Notes: generated by a model from the sequence alone, not told the origin. Positions 16,868 to 25,759 are shown, numbered from the stretch's first letter. The stretch is 64,000 bases of DNA from Nitrospirota bacterium (GCA_021826965.1 JAKAYA010000001.1:1-64000), one strand, 5' to 3'. Numbers and translations: made by a program.

Positions 16868-17806
16868 TCAGGAAAAAAGAACGTTCTGCGTGTTCCGGAG
16901 GATGTCCCGGGAAGCCTTCGTCGACAGGGCGAGAAAGTTCTGGTTCAGCGCCAGCTTGGATACAGCTTTCGGAATATCGACATCTTCGTTCTGGCTTTTC
17001 AGGGTTTTCTGGCTGATGGTGTATTTTTCGAGACGGTTGACTGTCGTTCGGATGGCGCGCTCACGGGTACCAAGAACAGCCGCCCGCTCCGTCACAAAAT
17101 GGATCGCCCTGTCCAGTTCGTCGATGGAACGTGAGATTTCAGGCTGGTTGTTCGCCAGAAGGCCCACCAGGAATCGACGCATGACCGGAAAGGGCTTGTC
17201 TCCGAAAGGATCCGACGCGCTGTCTCCCAAGATCCGGTCTCCGGCTTCTGTCACCGGCATCAGACCCGCTTCGCGCTGTCTCGGGGAAAATCCCTGCTGG
17301 ACCGTCTCTTCCCGATGATTGCCTTCATAGACGACAGAGCCGGGATTCAGTCGGGGATCCGTGAAATGGAACGGAGGACGGGTCACGTTCGTCCCGGAAA
17401 ACAGGTACTGCTCTCCGGCCTTCGTATTGGCCAGAGAGACCATCTGTTCAAGTGTCCGTTTCATTTCCTGGGCACCGACCCGACGGTCCTCCGACGTCAT
17501 CGTGTCGTTGGCCATGCGGATCGCCATCCCTTTCGCGCGGATCAGGAGCGTTCCCACCTGATCCAGGATGCTTTCCATCAGCTTCAGCCGATTCGCCCCT
17601 TCCCGGGCGTTTTCAATGATCCTGCGGGTAACCGACAGGTTGCGGTTGATCCTTAAAGATTCTCCCATCCTTCCGGGGGCATCGCCCGGAGTTTCAAACT
17701 GTTTTCCGGAAGAAATCTGCCGATCGACGTCGTAGAGGTTGTCGACAGCATTGTCATGCGAGGCGATCACCTCCCGGTTGGTCATGAGACCTGTCACGCG
17801 GATCAT
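16868..17806 (-). CDS. flgL: Flagellar hook-associated protein 3 FlgL
   Basis: Predicted 312-aa hook-filament junction protein. The N-terminus MIRVTGLMTNREVIASHDNAVDNLYDVDRQISSGKQFETPGDAPGRMGESLRINRNL and the flagellin-like C-terminus (VDIPKAVSKLALNQNFLALSTKASRDILRNTQNVLFS) are typical, as is GEQYLFSGTNVTRPPF in the middle. It lies 28 bp behind flgK and ends 25 bp before the csrA start, within the flgM-flgN-flgK-flgL-csrA-fliW run. GGAGGG precedes the ATG. Confidence 0.93.
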   Translation of the reverse strand: MIRVTGLMTNREVIASHDNAVDNLYDVDRQISSGKQFETPGDAPGRMGESLRINRNLSVTRRIIENAREGANRLKLMESILDQVGTLLIRAKGMAIRMANDTMTSEDRRVGAQEMKRTLEQMVSLANTKAGEQYLFSGTNVTRPPFHFTDPRLNPGSVVYEGNHREETVQQGFSPRQREAGLMPVTEAGDRILGDSASDPFGDKPFPVMRRFLVGLLANNQPEISRSIDELDRAIHFVTERAAVLGTRERAIRTTVNRLEKYTISQKTLKSQNEDVDIPKAVSKLALNQNFLALSTKASRDILRNTQNVLFS

Positions 17807-17834
17807 GGGTTATCCCTCCGGAGGATCCGATTCA

Positions 17835-19523
17835 TCAGGACGATTCGTTCGGCAACCGTACCAGCGTGTCCAGAAGACGGTTGGTCATATGGATGAGATT
17901 GGCCGAAGCCTGGTAAGCCTTTTCGTACTGGATGATGCGAGCGGACTCTCCCGCGATGGAGACACCCGAGACGGCCATCCGCTGATTCTCCAGACCCTTC
18001 TGGATCATCGTCTGTGCGACATAGTGATCCCGGGCATTCCTGGCCCAGGCTCCCACCGTGGAGACACTGGTGGCAAAAAAATCGTGCAGGCTGACCGGCT
18101 GCTCGCCTCCGGCAAAATTGAGACGGTCCTGTAAAAGGCCAAAAAGGAGATGCGCGTTCTTGTTGTCTCCCTGATTTCGGCCTTCCCGGACCGGCGCTTG
18201 TCCGGCAGCCAGATCTTCGGGGTCGAGAGCGCCCACCTCCATTGACAGGGCGGCTCCCCGGGTGTCATTGCCTCCAGTCACCTGAAAACGGGCCACGTCG
18301 TTTTTGCCGGCTCCGCTCACCCGAATCACATAACCGGACACATGGATTGTCCCCGTCCCGCCGGACAAGGTCTCTTTCCGAAGGGTTTTTCCCGTAGAAG
18401 CGTCCGTGACAACGACCGTGTCCTGCGAAACCGAGACACTGAGTGAACCCTTTGCCGCATCGGGGTCTACTGCGTTTGCTGTCAAAGACAATCCGGAAGG
18501 GATATTTCCCTCAGGCTGAACCTTGATAGTGGGAAGAAAAAAATTCTGGTTTGTCCGCCCGTTCAGTCCGAAACCCTGAACATGCAGGGCGTTGACATGA
18601 TTGACGATGCCGTGAGCCAGAGAATTCAGATGGTCCTCCAGAAGCGGTACCTTCTTGTCCCGGACATCGAGATACCCTCCGATCTTCCCGCCGTGGATAC
18701 GATCGGTAATATCGATCGGAGGGCCCGAGTGGCCAGGAGGATGGATCAAAATGCGGTAACCGTCGCGGGACGGATCAAAAACCGCTTCAAGCCGTCCGCT
18801 GTCAATATCGGTCACGGCGGCCTGCCCTCCCAGATGAAGCGTGATGGCCCCGTTTTTGTCCGAAAAGAAATGCGCGTTCGTCAAAGTCGAAATCTGAACC
18901 ATCAGCTGCTGACGCTGATCGATCAGCGTATTGGGCGATTCCCCTCCCGCTTCGGCCCGAAGAATTTCCCTGTTCAGACGGGCGATTTTCGAAAGATCGC
19001 CATTGATCGTTCCGACGGAAGAGGTGAGCAGCTCTCCCAGCCGATTGCGGGTCTGACTGTAAAGACTCGCCATCTGGTGAAAGTCTTCTGTCAGGTTTTT
19101 TCCGTATGTGATCAGGGTCGCCCGAGCCGACCGGTCGAGCGGATGATTTGCCACGACCTCCCAGGTCGACAAGAACCGGCTGATGTCTTTCGACAATCCC
19201 TGGTTCTGGGCATGGGTGAAATAGGTATCGAGTTCGGAAAGGGACAACCGGGAAGATTCCCAGTACCCCATACGGGTTTTCTGGCGGATCATCTGGGAAT
19301 CGAGAAAGGAATTGACGACTCGTCGGATGCCCGTCGCACGAACCCCGTTTCCGACCATTCCGGGAGATCCGTGATTGGGCTGGGACTGGTCGAACTGGAC
19401 ATTCTCCACGGTGTATCCGGGCGTATTGACGTTCGAAATATTCTGCCCGGCAGTGGAAAGCCCTGCTTCATTGGCTTCGATGCCTGATTTTCCGATATTC
19501 AGAATTCCCAGCACGCCAGACAT
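17835..19523 (-). CDS. flgK: Flagellar hook-associated protein 1 FlgK
   Basis: Predicted 562-aa first hook-filament junction protein. Start at ATG 19523 (MSGVLGILNIGKSGIEANEAGLSTAGQNISNVNTPGYTVENVQF) with GGAGGT upstream; the track ORF includes 30 extra residues. The N-terminal rod/hook motif and the C-terminal VSIAGESARIIQYEKAYQASANLIHMTNRLLDTLV are diagnostic. The middle region (PNTLIDQRQQLMVQIS, then ISTLTNAHFF) is normal for FlgK. Two bases separate it from flgN, whose product is its likely export chaperone. Confidence 0.94.
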   Translation of the reverse strand: MSGVLGILNIGKSGIEANEAGLSTAGQNISNVNTPGYTVENVQFDQSQPNHGSPGMVGNGVRATGIRRVVNSFLDSQMIRQKTRMGYWESSRLSLSELDTYFTHAQNQGLSKDISRFLSTWEVVANHPLDRSARATLITYGKNLTEDFHQMASLYSQTRNRLGELLTSSVGTINGDLSKIARLNREILRAEAGGESPNTLIDQRQQLMVQISTLTNAHFFSDKNGAITLHLGGQAAVTDIDSGRLEAVFDPSRDGYRILIHPPGHSGPPIDITDRIHGGKIGGYLDVRDKKVPLLEDHLNSLAHGIVNHVNALHVQGFGLNGRTNQNFFLPTIKVQPEGNIPSGLSLTANAVDPDAAKGSLSVSVSQDTVVVTDASTGKTLRKETLSGGTGTIHVSGYVIRVSGAGKNDVARFQVTGGNDTRGAALSMEVGALDPEDLAAGQAPVREGRNQGDNKNAHLLFGLLQDRLNFAGGEQPVSLHDFFATSVSTVGAWARNARDHYVAQTMIQKGLENQRMAVSGVSIAGESARIIQYEKAYQASANLIHMTNRLLDTLVRLPNESS

Positions 19524-19525
19524 GT

Positions 19526-20017
19526 CTACCTCCGGGTGGAAACGAGCGACGGAGACCCCAGGGTCATCTCCGGAACGCCGCGGGAGCCGTAAGTCTCGAA
19601 GTCCCCTTCGCATTGCCGGAGCGCCTTCAGAAACCCGGCCACCGTCTGGGCGGATTCCCGGGCAATGACAAGGTTGACGCTGGCAATTTCCGAAAGATGG
19701 ACAAGATTTGCTCGCAATTCAGAGAGACAGGAAAACCCTTCCGGCTCGGACAGGAAGGGCTTCTCCGAGCGAGAAAGACATGCCGCCAGGCCGGATCGTT
19801 CGAGCAATTCGGAAAACCGGTCAGACTGCAGGACTTTCCGGGACAGGACTTCTTCAAGCTCTTCCGGACGTCCGGAAAGGAGAAGCTCTTGCTCTTCCAG
19901 CAATATTTCGATCAGGAGACGCACATGCTCGAGCAACAGCGGCAGATCGGAGACGCGAATGGCATCAGGAGGAGGGCAGGATTCCCTTTCAGGCTCGCCG
20001 GACAGGAAGCGGCTCAT
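19526..20017 (-). CDS. flgN: FlgN-type export chaperone
   Basis: Predicted 163-aa helical cytoplasmic protein with a long coiled-coil-like region (LLLEHVRLLIEILLEEQELLLSGRPEELEEVLSRKVLQSDRFSELLER). That helix and the gene position between flgM and flgK match FlgN, the export chaperone for FlgK and FlgL. Sequence conservation in FlgN is low, so the call relies partly on context. The stop is 2 bp from the flgK start. Confidence 0.8.
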   Translation of the reverse strand: MSRFLSGEPERESCPPPDAIRVSDLPLLLEHVRLLIEILLEEQELLLSGRPEELEEVLSRKVLQSDRFSELLERSGLAACLSRSEKPFLSEPEGFSCLSELRANLVHLSEIASVNLVIARESAQTVAGFLKALRQCEGDFETYGSRGVPEMTLGSPSLVSTRR

Positions 20018-20056
20018 ATCGGGATCTCCCGAAAACGCGAAAGAGCTGTCCGAAGG

Positions 20057-20416
20057 TCAAGGCTCTCCTTTTCTGTTTCGGGCTTCGGCGACGGCCGTTT
20101 CGACCATTTTTCGAAGGATGTCTCTGGCTGGAACATGATATTCACCCCGATCGACCCGGTTTTTGATTTCCATCACTTTTGCGGACCGGACGTCCGGCAC
20201 TTCACGGATCAGGTCCCGCAGATGGGCGATCTGCTTCGCCGGACCGGAAATCACCATCAGATCCGTCTTCTCCGTCCCTGCCGGCGTCGTCGTCTCCGGG
20301 ATCTTCCCGGCAGACTCCGGCTTTCGCGCACGATCCTTGCGACCGACCTCTTCCGGACGGATGTTGCCTGGCTGGCTTGAGCCTGTCGGCCCGATTCCGG
20401 TGCCCTGATCCCCCAT
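20057..20416 (-). CDS. flgM: Anti-sigma-28 factor FlgM
   Basis: Predicted 119-aa negative regulator that holds FliA (sigma-28) until the hook-basal body is complete and FlgM is exported. The C-terminal FlgM motif (KVMEIKNRVDRGEYHVPARDILRKMVETAVAEA) is clear. The N-terminal ~55 residues are a disordered Gly/Pro/charge-rich extension, longer than usual. A sigma-28 promoter lies just upstream, giving the expected feedback loop, and flgN-flgK-flgL follow. Confidence 0.9.
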   Translation of the reverse strand: MGDQGTGIGPTGSSQPGNIRPEEVGRKDRARKPESAGKIPETTTPAGTEKTDLMVISGPAKQIAHLRDLIREVPDVRSAKVMEIKNRVDRGEYHVPARDILRKMVETAVAEARNRKGEP

Positions 20417-20454
20417 GATCCTCTCCTTCTGTTCCCGAACTTGTCTGATCCACT

Positions 20455-20481
20455 TTATCGGTGGATCTTCCGAAAACTTTA
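20455..20481 (-). promoter_or_regulatory. Sigma-28 (FliA-type) promoter of flgM
   Basis: Minus strand TAAAGTTT-N11-ACCGATAA matches the FliA consensus TAAAGTTT-N11-GCCGATAA in 15 of 16 box positions with exact spacing. It lies about 40 bp upstream of the flgM ATG and would drive flgM-flgN-flgK-flgL-csrA-fliW. Confidence 0.88.
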
Positions 20482-20534
20482 GAACAGGAAAAGAGCCGGA
20501 TCAATGAAAAAGAGTCAAGGATTGCCGTCCGACC

Positions 20535-21395
20535 CTACGGAATAAGCTTGATGGCGGCCTGCGGAATCTGGTTGGCCTGAGACAATACCGCCGTACTCGA
20601 CTGCTGCAGAATCCTGTTTTTGACGAAGTTCGCCGTTTCGCTCGCGAAGTTCACGTCCTTGATCTGGCTCTTGGATGCCTGGACGTTGACCAGGGCCGTA
20701 TTCAGATTCCGGATCGTCCAGGTCATTCTCTCCTGGAACGCGCCCAGGGTTCCCTGGATGTTGTTGAGTTCAGCCATGGCCCCGTCGATGGCAGAAATCG
20801 CAGAAATCGCCATGGTCTCGTTCATGATGGAAGTCGCTCCGAGACTCATGACAAGAACCGAGTTCTGGTAGATACCCAGTACGTCTGTACTGATGGATGG
20901 AATGCTGACCACCAGCCGGTTGGTATCATCCGTTCCGGAATCGATCTGGAAAACCATGCCGTTCATCATGCTTCCGTCCAGCACCTTTCGCCCGTTGAAG
21001 TTCGTCACCAGGGCAATTCGGTTGATTTCGCTCATGAGGTGCTGGTATTCGTTCTGCAACACGGAAAGATCTTCGGGAGCATACGTCGAGTTCGCAGCCT
21101 GAATGGCCAGCTGGCGCATCTTGACCAGAATGTCGTTGTCCGTCAGAAGAGCCCCGTTGGTCGTCTGGATGAGCCCGGCACCGTCGTGCGCATTCCGGAT
21201 TGCCTGCTGAACCGACTTGACGTACGAATTCATCACCTGTCCGATCGCATATCCCGCCGGATCGTCTGCCGGGGTATTGACCCTGTATCCGCTGGACAGT
21301 CTGTTGATGGAACGGTTCAATCGGTCCTGGGTGGCGTTCAGATTGTATTGAGCGCCCAGACTGGCCGTATTCGTATTGATTACCAATCCGCTCAT
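20535..21395 (-). CDS. Flagellin 2
   Basis: Predicted 286-aa flagellin with the conserved N-terminus (MSGLVINTNTASLGAQYNLNATQDRLNRSINRLSSGYRVNTPADDPAGYAIGQVM) and C-terminus (VNFASETANFVKNRILQQSSTAVLSQANQIPQAAIKLIP). Like flagellin 1 it lacks D2/D3, but the middle differs (MNGMVFQIDSGTDDTNRLVVSIPSI). GGAGG precedes the ATG. It starts only 30 bp after flgJ, and no sigma-28 element was seen in front of it, so it is probably transcribed with the flgF-to-flgJ operon. That suggests an early or minor flagellin. Confidence 0.93.
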   Translation of the reverse strand: MSGLVINTNTASLGAQYNLNATQDRLNRSINRLSSGYRVNTPADDPAGYAIGQVMNSYVKSVQQAIRNAHDGAGLIQTTNGALLTDNDILVKMRQLAIQAANSTYAPEDLSVLQNEYQHLMSEINRIALVTNFNGRKVLDGSMMNGMVFQIDSGTDDTNRLVVSIPSISTDVLGIYQNSVLVMSLGATSIMNETMAISAISAIDGAMAELNNIQGTLGAFQERMTWTIRNLNTALVNVQASKSQIKDVNFASETANFVKNRILQQSSTAVLSQANQIPQAAIKLIP

Positions 21396-21425
21396 TTTTC
21401 TTCCTCCATGGTTGTGCCTTCTGTA

Positions 21426-21794
21426 TCAGGCTTCGATGTCCAGGCCTCCAGGGCCGGAGACCCGGGGGTGTTCGTCCGGACGGATAGCATCCCCGCGAAA
21501 ATCTTGCCGGAACTGTTCTGTGATCTCCCGGGAGAGTCCCATGCCTCCGGCCCGGGACATCTCTTTCGCCAACTCTTTCTGATACATCTCCTGAGCCACG
21601 TCCATTCCGGTTGACGACGGCATCATCCCCCCCTTCGGAACGGTTTTCCACATTTCCCGGACAAGAATCCCGATCATCATTTCCTCGAACATACGGGAGG
21701 CTTTTTCAAACTTTCCTGTCGGATGCCCCGATCTCACGGAGGACCCTTTGGAGGAATCAGCCTCCTCCTTCCCCACCCCCCGAGGAATGATCAT
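21426..21794 (-). CDS. flgJ: Rod-binding protein FlgJ (N-terminal domain only)
   Basis: Predicted 122-aa periplasmic rod-assembly factor. The start at ATG 21794 overlaps the flgI stop (ATGA); the longer track ORF lies inside flgI. The core FEKASRMFEEMMIGILVREMWKTVPKG...MYQKELAKEMSRAGGMGLSREITEQF matches the rod-binding half of FlgJ. The muramidase half of enterobacterial FlgJ is absent, as in many other phyla, so a separate lytic enzyme must open peptidoglycan. The first ~25 residues are polar and likely disordered. Confidence 0.85.
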   Translation of the reverse strand: MIIPRGVGKEEADSSKGSSVRSGHPTGKFEKASRMFEEMMIGILVREMWKTVPKGGMMPSSTGMDVAQEMYQKELAKEMSRAGGMGLSREITEQFRQDFRGDAIRPDEHPRVSGPGGLDIEA

Positions 21795-22855
21795 CCCGCC
21801 ACCCGGATCCGGGCCTTCAACGCCCCGGATTCCTTCAACGCTTCCAGTATCGCAATCAGATCCGGCGTCCGGGTTCCCAAAAGATTCAAGGCCCGGACAA
21901 GCTGACGGAGGGAGACCGCACGCTCGACGATCCGGAACGGTTCGCCCGGAGACTTTCCCAGCGACGGGGTTCCGACTTGTACGGTCAGGTCTTTTTGTGA
22001 AACCGCACACGGTAGCACCGTAACGTCCCGGCTGATCACGATTGTGCCGCTCTGCTGGTTGATGACCACCAGTGGCTCCGAGTCCGGGGTGACTCTCAAA
22101 TTCAAAACATGCGCCATGAATCCGACCACGTCGTCCTGGTCTGTCGATGGAATCGTGACTGTGATGGTTCCTGCATCCGATGCCTGCGCCACGCGGGACT
22201 GGAAATGCGCATTGATCGCCCGGACGACGCGGGAAGCGGTGGTAAACGAAGAGTGGTTCAGGTTGATCCAGAGATGTTTTCTGCCGTTAAAGACGATCGG
22301 AACACTCCGGACGACCAGCCCCCCGTCTTCCACACGTCCAATGGTTCGTCTTCCTCCCAACGGCTCCTTCTTGTCTTTGGGAAAACCGATGCGCTCGGCT
22401 CGTGTCGTGTCGACCGGTCCCTGGGCGGTCGCATAGACGTTCCCGTCCGGGCCCTTGAGGGCTCCCAGAAGAAGAGTTCCTCCCGACAACGACGTGGCAT
22501 CGCCCACGGACGCGACACGAACGCTCATCCGGCTGCCGACCCTCATGAAAGGGATCAGGCGGCCCGTGATCACCACAGCGGCCACGTTGCGTCCGCGAAT
22601 TTTTTGATCCAGGTCCCGGACATTGACCCCCAGACGGGAAAGCGCCGATTCCAGCGTTCGCCGGGCAAAGGGTGTCATTCGGGTGTCTCCTGTCCCCGGA
22701 AGACCGACCACCAGACCATATCCGACGAGCGGATTGTCCGTCACTCCTTCCACATGCGCGATATCTTCGATCCGTTCTGCCCGGGAAGAATCCGGTACCG
22801 TCAGGAAGAATTCCGAAAGGACAACCAGGATCAAGATCCAAGGATACGGCTTCAT
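21791..22855 (-). CDS. flgI: Flagellar P-ring protein FlgI
   Basis: Predicted 354-aa periplasmic ring subunit with a Sec signal peptide (WILILVVLSEFFLTVPDSSRA). Family signatures include RIEDIAHVEGVTDNPLVGYGLVVGLPGTGD, SALSRLGVNV, VAAVVITGRLIPFMRVGSRMSVRVASVGDATSLSGGTLLLGALKGPDG, and the C-terminal VSLRQLVRALNLLGTRTPDLIAILEALKESGALKARIRV. Its length is normal. The start overlaps the flgH stop by 4 bp, and its own stop overlaps flgJ, indicating translational coupling. Confidence 0.96.
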   Translation of the reverse strand: MKPYPWILILVVLSEFFLTVPDSSRAERIEDIAHVEGVTDNPLVGYGLVVGLPGTGDTRMTPFARRTLESALSRLGVNVRDLDQKIRGRNVAAVVITGRLIPFMRVGSRMSVRVASVGDATSLSGGTLLLGALKGPDGNVYATAQGPVDTTRAERIGFPKDKKEPLGGRRTIGRVEDGGLVVRSVPIVFNGRKHLWINLNHSSFTTASRVVRAINAHFQSRVAQASDAGTITVTIPSTDQDDVVGFMAHVLNLRVTPDSEPLVVINQQSGTIVISRDVTVLPCAVSQKDLTVQVGTPSLGKSPGEPFRIVERAVSLRQLVRALNLLGTRTPDLIAILEALKESGALKARIRVAG

Positions 22856-23478
22856 GAACCTCCTCCTCCCTGAATCGGCGGAGGACCCGATTTTGTCTTC
22901 GGAGGATTCCCGCCGGACTTGCCGTTCGAACGCCCGTTAGATACAACCGCGGGCACACTTGCAGGAAGGGGACTCCGGTTCTTCTGAAAACGTCTTTTCT
23001 GTCCCATCTGCCGGTGGTCGTAGCGGTAACGCGCCATCGAAAGCTTCCGGACGGGAATCGTGTTGTCGTACCCGATGTCCTCTCGCCGGATCCTCCCTTC
23101 GAGGATCCAGCGCCGGACTTCGTTCTTTCTGCGGACCGTCCGGTGAGCAAAGACGACCAGTTCGTCGGGCGGCGCTTCGCGGACCACGACCGCTCCCATC
23201 AAACTTTCCCGATCCTGGGGAAATCCCGGAAGACCATTTTTGACCGGAATACGAATCCAGACTGTTTCCCCCCTAAACCGGGCGTTCTGGTCGGATGCAA
23301 GGTCAGCTATCCCGTCCGGGCGATAAAGAGAGCCGTCGAAATACTGCTGGACCGGATGGGGTGGAAGCCGTCTGGGGGCCCGGTCGGTGACGACGGGATA
23401 GTGGATTTTTATAGCAGGAGCGCATCCGGATAAAAAAACGAAGACCAGAAGAAGGCCCAGAGGACTATTCTGCCGCAT
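22852..23478 (-). CDS. flgH: Flagellar L-ring lipoprotein FlgH (divergent)
   Basis: Predicted 208-aa outer-membrane ring lipoprotein. The signal ends in a lipobox (FLSGC at about residue 19), and QQYFDGSLYRPDGIADLASDQNARFRGETVWI resembles the FlgH segment GSLW...L..D.RA...GD...V. The middle is short, and the C-terminal ~50 residues are a basic, Gly/Pro/Ser-rich tail (SNGRSNGKSGGNPPKTKSGPPPIQGGGGS) not typical of FlgH. The place between flgA and flgI, with overlaps on both sides, supports the call. Confidence 0.85.
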   Translation of the reverse strand: MRQNSPLGLLLVFVFLSGCAPAIKIHYPVVTDRAPRRLPPHPVQQYFDGSLYRPDGIADLASDQNARFRGETVWIRIPVKNGLPGFPQDRESLMGAVVVREAPPDELVVFAHRTVRRKNEVRRWILEGRIRREDIGYDNTIPVRKLSMARYRYDHRQMGQKRRFQKNRSPLPASVPAVVSNGRSNGKSGGNPPKTKSGPPPIQGGGGS

Positions 23479-24103
23479 GGACAGTCCCTTTCAAGCGAAT
23501 CCGGACGCGATCCGGACCGGTTACCGTCGCCTGGACCCGTGCACCGGACATCGGGTTGAAAACAGCGATCTGATCTCCCGTATGACCGTTTTCCTGGGCG
23601 ATGCCCGACAGGAAAATCATAAAACCACGCCCCACGGCCTGGATCCGAACCGTATCACCCGACCGGACGCCCCCTCCCTCCCGGGAATGTCCGCCTCCGA
23701 CATTCCCGGGACCACTCCCGGAAATTCGTTTCGCACGGGAGGTCATCCGGACGGAAAAATAAAACATTTCCTCCACAACGTCCCCTTTTTTCACCAGGAG
23801 GGCCAGATGGGAGTCGAACCTGTCTCTTCCTTCCATCTCCACCTCTCCCTTCACTCCTCTGGCATCTGACACCGGGAACCCCTCCGGAAGATGAACATAA
23901 GACAGGGATCCCGGAGGAACGTCCAGCAGTCCGGAAACCAGACGGTCCAGCGCTCTCTTGTCGACCCGGACAGAGGCGTCGCCTTTCGGAATCAGAATGG
24001 ATTCCTTTTCTCCCCTCGGCGTTCCGGAGAAAGCGCTCCCGGAGAAAAAGAAGAAAATCCCGATCACCCCGGCGAACCGGACCAGAATGCTGGCGGAGAG
24101 CAT
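23465..24103 (-). CDS. flgA: Flagellar P-ring assembly chaperone FlgA
   Basis: Predicted 212-aa periplasmic chaperone for FlgI with a signal peptide (FAGVIGIFFFFSGSAFS). The C-terminal SAF-like domain is recognisable: VVEEMFYFSVRMTS, VRSGDTVRIQAVGRGFMIFLSGIAQENGHTGDQIAVFNPMSGARVQATVTGPDRVRI. The Gly-rich loop GSGPGNVGGGHSREGGG in the middle is unusual. It overlaps flgH by 14 bp and lies 11 bp behind flgG. Confidence 0.88.
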   Translation of the reverse strand: MLSASILVRFAGVIGIFFFFSGSAFSGTPRGEKESILIPKGDASVRVDKRALDRLVSGLLDVPPGSLSYVHLPEGFPVSDARGVKGEVEMEGRDRFDSHLALLVKKGDVVEEMFYFSVRMTSRAKRISGSGPGNVGGGHSREGGGVRSGDTVRIQAVGRGFMIFLSGIAQENGHTGDQIAVFNPMSGARVQATVTGPDRVRIRLKGTVHAAE

Positions 24104-24114
24104 GAAACGTCCTC

Positions 24115-24900
24115 CTACAGCGTCGCTGTGTAGCCGAGCATGCGGTTGACGGTGCGAATGCCCGTGGCATCCATCTGGTAAGCTCTTTGACCGATTACCA
24201 TGTTGACAAGCTCTTCGGCGACATTGACGTTGGACGCTTCCAGAAACCCTGACTGGAGACGCCCGGCCCCGTTCGTCCCCGGGTTGGAAAGCTGAGGTTG
24301 CCCGGACGCGGCCGTTTCCATATAAAGGTTGTCTCCCCGACTTTCCAGACCCGCCGGATTGACGAACTGGGAAACGACCAGCTGCCCGACCCGGACAGGA
24401 CGGACCTGTCCCGGCAACATGACCGAAACTTCTCCGGCAGGAGAAACGTGGACGGACTTCGCATTGGGAGGAACGTTGATCGGAGGATTGGTCGGCAATC
24501 CATCCTGAGTGACAAGTCGCCCTTGTCCATCGATGCTGAAGGTCCCGTCCCGCGTATAGGCAACCCGTCCGTCCGGCAGAGAAACCTGGAAGAACCCGTT
24601 TCCCTGGATGGCGAGATCCAGCGGATTGTTCGTCTGTCTGAACGATCCTTGCAGAAAGATTTTCTGTACGCTCCCGGACCGCACCCCCAGACCGACCTGC
24701 ATTCCGGACGGACTCTGGTTGCCCAGAAGGGACTGGGCCTCTCCCGGTGGAACCAGAGTCTGGTACATCAGGTCCTGAAAGTTCGCCCTTTGACGCTTGA
24801 ATCCTGTCGTATTGACATTCGCCAGATTGTTGGTGATGACGTCAAGGCTGGTTTGCTGGGCTTCCATACCCGATGCCGCATTCCAGAGAGATCTGAACAT
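24115..24900 (-). CDS. flgG: Distal rod protein FlgG
   Basis: Predicted 261-aa distal rod subunit, normal length. The N-terminus MFRSLWNAASGMEAQQTSLDVITNNLANVNTTGFKRQRANFQDLMYQTL and C-terminus FLEASNVNVAEELVNMVIGQRAYQMDATGIRTVNRMLGYTATL carry the rod/hook/HAP signatures; the FlgG-specific core includes NPLDLAIQGNGFFQVSLPDGRVAYTRDGTFSIDGQGRLVTQDG. It is separated by 23 bp from flgF and lies in the sigma-54 operon. Confidence 0.96.
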   Translation of the reverse strand: MFRSLWNAASGMEAQQTSLDVITNNLANVNTTGFKRQRANFQDLMYQTLVPPGEAQSLLGNQSPSGMQVGLGVRSGSVQKIFLQGSFRQTNNPLDLAIQGNGFFQVSLPDGRVAYTRDGTFSIDGQGRLVTQDGLPTNPPINVPPNAKSVHVSPAGEVSVMLPGQVRPVRVGQLVVSQFVNPAGLESRGDNLYMETAASGQPQLSNPGTNGAGRLQSGFLEASNVNVAEELVNMVIGQRAYQMDATGIRTVNRMLGYTATL

Positions 24901-24923
24901 CGTCCGTCCTTTCCTGCAAAAAA

Positions 24924-25727
24924 TCAGGCAATGACCGAAATATCATTCACGGTTCGCCGGGTCAGCTCGTTGAGTGTCTGAAGGGCCTTGAGATGGGTTT
25001 CGAACGAACGCATAGCTTCGATCATCCGGACCATCTCGAACGTTCCATTGACGTTTGAGCTCTCAAATCCACCCGCAAGGATGTCCGGCTTGTCGACGGG
25101 GCGCGTCTTGCCATCCGGCAGAAAAAGACCGTCTCCGATTTTGGAGAGGTGATCCGTTCCGTTTTCGGGCATGACAACAGCCAGTCGTCCCATGACACGG
25201 GTCCCTTTCAACAGGGTTCCGTCCGCCTTCACGCGGATGGTGCCAGGAACGGATTCGGGAAGCCGGATATTTTTTCCGTCTTCGCCAAGAACTCCGTATC
25301 CTTCGTGCGTGACGAGACGTCCGCCCCGATCCAGCGTAAATCGCCCGTTCCGACTCAAAAGTTCACCTCTGGGCGTCTGGATCCGAAAGAATCCCGGCCC
25401 GTTGACAGCCACATCAAGGGGATTTCCTGTCGTACGGAAACTGCCCTGGGCATACCCCACATGAATGGCGTCCACACCGGCGTGGGGAACATCCTTGCCC
25501 GCCATCCCCCAGGGTGTCGGAAATTCTCCCCAGGGTGTCATCCGGACCCCGGGCTGATCGGAAGGTGTCTTGTGCAGCCATTCGCGATGAGGGAGGTAAG
25601 TCCGGAACGTGACGCGATCCCGCTTGAAGCCGGGGGTGTTCACGTTGGCCAGATTGTTTGTGAGCACGTCCATGAGCTGTTCCTGGGCCTGCGCCCCCGA
25701 TACCAGTGAGAATTCCGCCTGACGCAT
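24924..25727 (-). CDS. flgF: Proximal rod protein FlgF
   Basis: Predicted 267-aa rod subunit. The N-terminal LVSGAQAQEQLMDVLTNNLANVNTPGFKRDRVTFRTYL and C-terminal FESSNVNGTFEMVRMIEAMRSFETHLKALQTLNELTRRTVNDI are rod-protein signatures, and TGNPLDVAVNGPGFFRIQTPRGELLSRNGRFTLDRGGRLVT is the FlgF/FlgG core. GGGAGGA precedes the ATG. It is the first gene of flgF-flgG-flgA-flgH-flgI-flgJ-flagellin 2, directly behind a sigma-54 element. Confidence 0.92.
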   Translation of the reverse strand: MRQAEFSLVSGAQAQEQLMDVLTNNLANVNTPGFKRDRVTFRTYLPHREWLHKTPSDQPGVRMTPWGEFPTPWGMAGKDVPHAGVDAIHVGYAQGSFRTTGNPLDVAVNGPGFFRIQTPRGELLSRNGRFTLDRGGRLVTHEGYGVLGEDGKNIRLPESVPGTIRVKADGTLLKGTRVMGRLAVVMPENGTDHLSKIGDGLFLPDGKTRPVDKPDILAGGFESSNVNGTFEMVRMIEAMRSFETHLKALQTLNELTRRTVNDISVIA

Positions 25728-25759
25728 CTCTTCCTCCCGTTAAACTTCCATGGGCGAAA

